Below, piece after piece: positions 6,679 through 11,028 of a stretch of DNA of 11,028 bases. The notes beneath the pieces were generated by a model that saw only the letters and a program-made list of their open reading frames with translations, made no database searches and was not told the origin of the DNA. The stretch is from positions 1 to 11,028 of the forward strand of contig CAZGKY010000064.1 of NCBI GenBank assembly GCA_964525625.1. The letters are read 5' to 3'. Source of the DNA: Stramentimicrobium sp964525625 (lineage in GTDB: Bacteria; Atribacterota; Phoenicimicrobiia; Phoenicimicrobiales; Stramentimicrobiaceae). The first letter of the stretch is position 1. The number at the start of each line of letters is the position of its first letter. The position numbers and the translations under genes are program-made.

Positions 6679-7788
6679 CTATTTTTTTGTAATTTTTGAC
6701 CAACTATTGGCAATCAATAAATCGATTAATCTCTGCTGATCAGAAAGATAGTTAGGATTAAGAGCCAGAGCAGTTTCGGCTTCTCTCAGGGCATTTTCAT
6801 AATCCTGACTGCGATAATAAGTTAAACCTTTTTTATAATGGGCTTCAGCTAAGATATCTGGTGTATCAGCTAGATTAGTGGCTAATTGATAATGTTTAAG
6901 TGCTTCAGGTAACTTGCCATTATGGTAATATTGATTGCCAATTTCGATCAATGCTTTGGCAAAATTATTAAAAGTAAATTGATGTTGTCCTAAAGGATAG
7001 GTTTTTTGGGCTAACTCTTTTTCTACAATAGCTCGATCATAATTATGATCTTTAAGATGAATTTCCCCCTGATAATAATAAGCTAAGGCGATGGAACGTT
7101 GATCTTCTTCAAATTGAGTTGCTTTTTGATAAGCTGCTTGAGCTAGCCCTAATTCTCTATTATTACGGTAATAATGACCCAGATGAAGGTAGCAATAGGC
7201 ATTAGGTTGATAAGCTATAAGTTTTTCCAGGATAGGAGGTTGAATCTGGCAATAGCCCATTTGGATAAATCTTTCATTGGCTTTTGCTAGCTGATGGTTA
7301 TCCAGATAGAGCTGTCCTAATTCGGCATTTAACTGTTGATGATTGGGAATAAGTTCCACAACCTTTTCATATTGCTGAATTGCTTGTTCTAATTTTCTCT
7401 GTTCTTTATAAATCATTCCCCTAATGTAGTAGGCATAAGCTATCTCATCCTCTATTAATGAATCTAATTGGGTTAAAGCCTCTTCATATTTACCCATTTT
7501 GAAAAAAGTATAACTAAGGTTAATTAAAGCAATTTTATTGGAAGGATCTAAATTCAAAGCTTTGCAATATTCTTCTTGAGCGGGTGGATATAATTCTTGG
7601 GCTAAAAAGAAATTTCCTAAGTTAATTAGGTCATATACATTTATAGTCACTGTTTTTTCTTCAATAATAGACTGAAGAAGTTCCTCCAGTTTTATGTTAT
7701 TGTGGGCAGAGATGAATGAGTCAAACAAGATAAAGAAGAAAAGGAAAAAACAGACAACTTTCCAGCCAGTTTTTATTTTTCTTTTCAT
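6679..7788 (-). CDS. Secreted or membrane-anchored tetratricopeptide-repeat protein
   Basis: A 369-residue protein starting with a basic stretch (MKRKIKTGWK) and a hydrophobic segment (11-28, VVCFFLFFFILFDSFISA), consistent with a signal peptide cleaved after about Ala28 or with an N-terminal anchor. The rest is built of about eight TPR helix pairs. Clear examples are ALINLSYTFFKMGKYEEALT, AYYIRGMIYKEQRKLEQAIQ, AYCYLHLGHYYRNNRELGLA and AHYKKGLTYYRSQDYENALR. TPR arrays are protein-binding scaffolds; the partner is unknown and I recognise no named family. AGGAGG at 7799-7804 lies 10 nt before the ATG. It lies between lon (138-bp gap upstream) and the toast-rack gene (75-bp gap downstream), all in the same direction. 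A weak promoter (minus-strand TTGATT at 7872-7877, TTAAAT at 7849-7854) could serve it separately from lon. Outer location in the cell envelope is inferred from the N-terminus. Confidence 0.8.
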   Translation of the reverse strand: MKRKIKTGWKVVCFFLFFFILFDSFISAHNNIKLEELLQSIIEEKTVTINVYDLINLGNFFLAQELYPPAQEEYCKALNLDPSNKIALINLSYTFFKMGKYEEALTQLDSLIEDEIAYAYYIRGMIYKEQRKLEQAIQQYEKVVELIPNHQQLNAELGQLYLDNHQLAKANERFIQMGYCQIQPPILEKLIAYQPNAYCYLHLGHYYRNNRELGLAQAAYQKATQFEEDQRSIALAYYYQGEIHLKDHNYDRAIVEKELAQKTYPLGQHQFTFNNFAKALIEIGNQYYHNGKLPEALKHYQLATNLADTPDILAEAHYKKGLTYYRSQDYENALREAETALALNPNYLSDQQRLIDLLIANSWSKITKK

Positions 7789-7926
7789 TATAATTATTCC
7801 TCCTGAATCCTGAATATTGTAAAAGGTTACTTTATTATATTATTAAATATTTAAATCTATTTAATTGCTAAAATCAATTGATGAAGGTTGAAGAAAAAAT
7901 TAATCTTAACCCTATTAGGTATTATA

Positions 7927-10371
7927 TTATTTTTCTTCTTTTTCTTCACCAAAATTTTTAAGTTTCTTGGCAAATTCTAAGAGCTTTTGATCTACAAGAT
8001 AATTAACTGTATTTTTCTCAAATTTTCCGCTTTTCAGTCTTTTGCCAGCTTTTCTACCGGTTAGGATTTCTATTCCCTGGTCAATAGTCTTTATGGGATA
8101 AATGTGAAATTGACCTTTTTTGATGGCTTCCACCACATCTTCTCTTAACATAAGATCGGGAATATTAAGTTCCGGAATTATTACTCCCTGTGTTCCTGTT
8201 AAACCCTTTGCCTGGCATACATCAAAAAACCCTTCAATTTTTTGATTTACTCCACCAATGGGCTGAATTTCTCCTTTCTGGTTGATAGAACCAGTTACAG
8301 CAATATCCTGTCTGATGGGAATATTGGCAATGCTGGAAATGAGAGCATAAGCTTCAGTAGATGAAGCACTATCTCCCTCTACTCCAGCATAAGATTGTTC
8401 AAAACAAATACTAGCACTAATAGTTAGAGGTTTATCCTGGGCATATTTAGAACGAAGATATCCGCTTAAAATAAGAACACCTTTATTATGGGTTTTACCA
8501 CTCAGGTCAGCCTCTCTTTCTATGTTAATAATACCGGCTTTACCAATAGAGGTTTTCGCAGTTATTCTGGTTGGTTTACCAAAGGAGTACTCTCCTAAGT
8601 CATATACAGAAAGGCCATTGACTTGTCCCACTACTGATCCCTCTATATCAATCATCAAGGTTCCTTGTTCAATCAATTCTTGGATTTTTTGTTCAATAAG
8701 ATTCAATCTTTCGATTTTTTCTTTAATAGCAGTATTGATATGCTTTCTTTGGATAATTTTTTGTCCTTCTTTTTTTGCCCAGTAATTGGCCTCTCTTAAC
8801 AGGTCTACCAGATTATTAAAATGAGTGGATAATTTATTTTTTCTTCCCGCTAATCTCACTGCATACTCAATTACTCCTTCAATACCACTCTGGTCAAAGG
8901 GAAGCAGATTCTCTCTTTCACATAATTGTTTAATAAAACAAGAATATTGATAAATATTGGAGGGATTGTTTTGAGTCACTGTGTCAAAATCTGCTTTTAT
9001 TTTAAATATTTTTTCAAAATCAGGATCACTGAAATAGAGCAGTTGATAGAGAAGGGTATCTCCAATCATGATAACTTTTACATCACATTCCACAGGTTCT
9101 GGTTTTAAGGCTGAGGTGCTAAACAGAGGAAAAGGGTCATAGGTTTCTGGTTCAATCTTGCGATTTAATAAAGTTCTTTTTAATGCCGGCCATACTCCTG
9201 GTTCCAGAAGAGTATCCAGGGCATTCATTACCAAAAAGCCTCCATTAGCCCTTAATAAGGAACCAGCTTTTATTTTAGTAAAATCGGTTACCCAGTGTCC
9301 AGTACGGTCTATTCTTCTTTCTATCATACCAAATAAATTTTTATAAGAAGGATGGGTTTCAATAATAACTGGTGAGGTTTTGGTATCGGAATTGTCCACA
9401 ATGACATTTACCGAATATTCAAGAAAAGAATCTGTTGTTTGAGGTAATTTTAATCCAGGAATAGTGGCTGTTTGATCTTCCTTTTCCTGAAAACGACTTA
9501 TATTATCCAACACATTATTTTTGACCTCATCTAGATAAGCATCAAGAACAGGGTTGTTATACTTTTTCTTAATCTCTCCAGTTTCTTCTTCTACCAAAGG
9601 GGTAATAATTTTTATTTCTAATTCCGTTAATTTCTTACTCAATTCTTTCTGAAGAATACTAATTTTTTTGGAGATTAAAGTAATCTCTTGAGTTAATTCC
9701 TGATGCTTCTTTCTAATTTTTTCTAATTCCTCCTTAGAGAATTTTCCTTCTTCAACTAAAGCTTCTATATTTTCTAAGTTGGTCGGTTTTCCATCTATTA
9801 TCGGGAAAATATCAGGCCTGGTATAAGGACCTATTTGAATCTGAACGATAGTGAAATTTTCTGCTTTGACTTTATCCTCAAAGTCCTTTACTAAAGTGTG
9901 TTGTTTTCTTTTAAAATTTTCTGCAAGAGTGTCTTTACTTTTCTGATATTTTTCGCTTTCCAGAAGTAAGGGAATATGTTTTCTTAAGGTAGATACTAGA
10001 TTGTCCATATCTTTTTTAAATTTATTACCCTGTCCAGCTGGCAGACTGATTGCTCTGGGCATATCAGGGTCTTTAAAATTATGAACATAGCATTTATCAT
10101 CAAAGACTACATTTTCTCTTTTTCTGTTGTGTAAAAGTTTTTTTATTGTGGTACTACGACCAGTTCCGGATTTTCCGGTAATAAAAAGGTTGTAACCTAA
10201 GTATTCCATATCAAGACCAATTTCTATAGCCTTTAAAGCTCTTTCCTGTCCTAAAATTTTATCACTGGCTTTTAAGTCATTGGTAGAAGAGATATCAACT
10301 TGGTTTAGATTACAGTGCCATCGCAATTGTTCTACTGGAACTTCAGGATAATCAATTTTTTTTGTTTTCAT
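7927..10371 (-). CDS. LonB-type ATP-dependent protease (COG1067-like)
   Basis: An 814-residue AAA+ protease of the Lon-like family that lacks the classical Lon N-terminal substrate domain. It degrades proteins with ATP in the cytoplasm. The N-terminus (VEQLRWHC, then GQERALKAIEIGL) is typical. The P-loop is GKSGTGRS (66-73), with Arg where most AAA+ proteins have Lys, a variant I recall in this family. A charged, helical insert covers about 125-275. The Walker B region reads ANGGFLVMNALDTLL. The C-terminal Lon protease domain (about 575-790) has the catalytic Ser668 in EGDSASS and Lys711 in GGVNQKIEGF; the 43-residue spacing equals that of Lon Ser/Lys dyads. Both catalytic residues are intact, so it should be active as a protease. 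AAGGAG at 10378-10383 lies 6-7 nt before the ATG. It is first in a minus-strand row with the TPR and toast-rack genes. No transmembrane segment like that of archaeal LonB is seen. Confidence 0.92.
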   Translation of the reverse strand: MKTKKIDYPEVPVEQLRWHCNLNQVDISSTNDLKASDKILGQERALKAIEIGLDMEYLGYNLFITGKSGTGRSTTIKKLLHNRKRENVVFDDKCYVHNFKDPDMPRAISLPAGQGNKFKKDMDNLVSTLRKHIPLLLESEKYQKSKDTLAENFKRKQHTLVKDFEDKVKAENFTIVQIQIGPYTRPDIFPIIDGKPTNLENIEALVEEGKFSKEELEKIRKKHQELTQEITLISKKISILQKELSKKLTELEIKIITPLVEEETGEIKKKYNNPVLDAYLDEVKNNVLDNISRFQEKEDQTATIPGLKLPQTTDSFLEYSVNVIVDNSDTKTSPVIIETHPSYKNLFGMIERRIDRTGHWVTDFTKIKAGSLLRANGGFLVMNALDTLLEPGVWPALKRTLLNRKIEPETYDPFPLFSTSALKPEPVECDVKVIMIGDTLLYQLLYFSDPDFEKIFKIKADFDTVTQNNPSNIYQYSCFIKQLCERENLLPFDQSGIEGVIEYAVRLAGRKNKLSTHFNNLVDLLREANYWAKKEGQKIIQRKHINTAIKEKIERLNLIEQKIQELIEQGTLMIDIEGSVVGQVNGLSVYDLGEYSFGKPTRITAKTSIGKAGIINIEREADLSGKTHNKGVLILSGYLRSKYAQDKPLTISASICFEQSYAGVEGDSASSTEAYALISSIANIPIRQDIAVTGSINQKGEIQPIGGVNQKIEGFFDVCQAKGLTGTQGVIIPELNIPDLMLREDVVEAIKKGQFHIYPIKTIDQGIEILTGRKAGKRLKSGKFEKNTVNYLVDQKLLEFAKKLKNFGEEKEEK

Positions 10372-10440
10372 AATTACTCCTTGGGGATGTTCCAGGGCAA
10401 TCCTTCTTTGGCTATGCCCCTCATTTAATTATTTTACTTC

Positions 10441-10469
10441 ATTACACTTTTCTATTAGTCTTTGTTTAA
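10441..10469 (-). promoter_or_regulatory. Candidate promoter of the lon gene
   Basis: On the minus strand TTAAAC (10464-10469) and TGTAAT (10441-10446) are separated by 17 bp. The -10 matches five of six consensus bases and the -35 only three. The inverted repeat ATTGGA-A-TCCAAT lies 8 bp upstream of this -35, where a regulator could bind. The predicted leader is about 60 nt. Other AT-rich hexamers nearby could serve equally well. Confidence 0.35.
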
Positions 10470-10759
10470 CTGTCTTATTGGAATCCAATGTTTTTTCCTT
10501 AATTTAGCTCTAAAAATATTAAAAGAATATAAAAGCTATTAAATAATCTTCTTTCTACTTTTCTTCAGTTTATTTTCTGTTTAATTTTTTTATTTAAATT
10601 TATAAAAATATTTTCTTTATTATAACAGTATATTTTATATTTGTTAAGAAACTATATCTTGAGAAAAAATTATTTTAATAAATTTGCCCAAAAAAGAAAG
10701 GATTTTAAAAACAGATTAAAATTTTTAATTTTCTTAGTGAATCGTTTTCTTTTTTAAGA

Positions 10760-10765
10760 TATAAT
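10760..10765 (+). promoter_or_regulatory. -10 element for the contig-end membrane protein gene
   Basis: TATAAT at 10760-10765 is a perfect -10 hexamer 35 nt before the ATG. The -35 at 17-18 bp spacing (GTGAAT/AGTGAA) is poor. The leader would be about 29 nt and includes the GGGGGGAG Shine-Dalgarno at 10789-10796. Confidence 0.4.
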
Positions 10766-10800
10766 AATTAAAAATAATAAAATCAACAGGGGGGAGCAAA

Positions 10801-10984
10801 ATGTCGAAAAGTATTACTATTATTTTTGTAATATTAATAATTTTTATTGCTGGCTTTGCCTATATCAATTATAACCGTCTGAATCAAATACAAGATGATC
10901 TGATAAAGAAAGAAACATTGCTAAAAGAATCTGAAAAATTGATTCAAGAGCAGGAAAAATCTTTAATTCAACTAGAAGAAAAAA
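10801..10984 (+). CDS. Membrane-anchored coiled-coil protein, truncated at contig end
   Basis: Only the first 61 full codons are genomic. The N-terminus is MSKS followed by a hydrophobic segment (about 5-22, ITIIFVILIIFIAGFAYI), then a charged helical region rich in Gln, Glu and Lys (about 27-62) with coiled-coil spacing of Leu/Ile. This is the layout of a single-pass anchor with a periplasmic or extracytoplasmic coiled coil, but the family cannot be named from this much. GGGGGGAG (10789-10796) lies 4 nt before the ATG. The reading frame runs into sequencing adapter from 10985, which supplies a false C-terminus, IGRASCRERV, and a false stop at 11017-11019. The gene is divergent from lon. Confidence 0.75.
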
Positions 10985-11028
10985 AGATCGGAAGAGCGTC
11001 GTGTAGGGAAAGAGTGTAGGATAGGGTG
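10985..11028. other. Illumina TruSeq adapter contamination at contig end
   Basis: The sequence AGATCGGAAGAGCGTCGTGT at 10985-11004, continuing AGGGAAAGAGTGT to 11017, is identical over 33 bases to the common Illumina adapter read-through (reverse complement of the universal adapter). The last 11 bases align with the next part of that adapter (AGATCTCGGTG), with agreement at AG (11018-11019) and GGTG (11025-11028) and five mismatches between, as expected for low-quality read ends. This is not biological sequence and should be trimmed. Confidence 0.97.

Larger units (their letters stand above)
10372..10800. other. Divergent intergenic region between lon and a membrane-protein gene
   Basis: This 429-bp, strongly AT-rich spacer contains no convincing gene. 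Next to lon is a GC-richer leader (about 10380-10422) in which, on the minus strand, GGGGCA can pair with TGCCCT, and the same GGGG could alternatively pair with CCCC just upstream of the Shine-Dalgarno. Further out are a 13-bp inverted repeat, ATTGGA-A-TCCAAT (10477-10489), and a 15-bp AT palindrome, ATTAAAA-T-TTTTAAT (about 10715-10729). Promoters for both flanking genes must lie here. Confidence 0.6.

Noticed and set aside
8522..9346. Plus-strand open frames opposite the lon gene
   Set aside because: They mirror a conserved protease coding region with intact catalytic motifs and show no start signals of their own.
10984..11019. C-terminal peptide IGRASCRERV as a real protein tail
   Set aside because: It is translated from sequencing adapter.
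1..11028. CRISPR arrays, tRNA or rRNA genes, toxin-antitoxin pairs, phage genes
   Set aside because: No regularly spaced repeats, no tRNA-like cloverleaf ends and no such protein families were seen on either strand.

Overview
The window looks like a complete short contig from an AT-rich bacterium (roughly one third G+C by eye). Its left edge lies inside a decayed insertion sequence. Its right edge ends in Illumina adapter sequence, not genomic DNA. Strong Shine-Dalgarno sites (AAAGGAGG, AAGGAG, AGGAGG), A/T-ending codons and the gene set (bifunctional nuclease with a UVR tail, ClpB, LonB-like protease, LiaF-like toast-rack membrane protein) fit an anaerobic bacterium such as an Atribacterota-like lineage or a low-GC Firmicute. 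The window holds no rRNA or marker gene to settle this, so the taxonomy is a weak inference.

Layout. Positions 1-702 hold the left end and the N-terminal half of an ISNCY/IS1202-type transposase. It is broken by a stop codon, a frameshift and loss of a catalytic Asp. Positions 703-1143 are non-coding apart from a promoter for the next gene. Three plus-strand genes follow: a bifunctional nuclease (BFN/DUF151 plus UVR motif, 1144-1698), a stand-alone B3/B4 tRNA-binding-domain protein (1847-2557) and clpB (2751-5348). A strong terminator closes clpB at 5372-5396. Three minus-strand genes then converge on clpB, read from right to left: a LonB-type ATP-dependent protease (10371-7927), a secreted or anchored TPR protein (7788-6679) and a LiaF-like toast-rack membrane protein (6603-5551). 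A 429-bp AT-rich divergent spacer separates lon from the first 61 codons of a plus-strand membrane/coiled-coil protein, cut off by the contig end.

Function. ClpB (disaggregase) and the Lon-like enzyme (ATP-dependent proteolysis) give the region a protein-quality-control character. The toast-rack protein resembles parts of cell-envelope stress sensing, and the TPR protein is probably an envelope scaffold. The B3/B4 protein may act on mischarged tRNA. These genes need not form one pathway: they occupy several transcription units, and I see no clear shared operator.

I found no convincing undescribed system. The most useful observations are the adapter read-through that creates a false protein C-terminus, the multi-lesion transposase remnant, and a perfect hairpin that places the Shine-Dalgarno of the toast-rack gene in its loop directly before the start codon.
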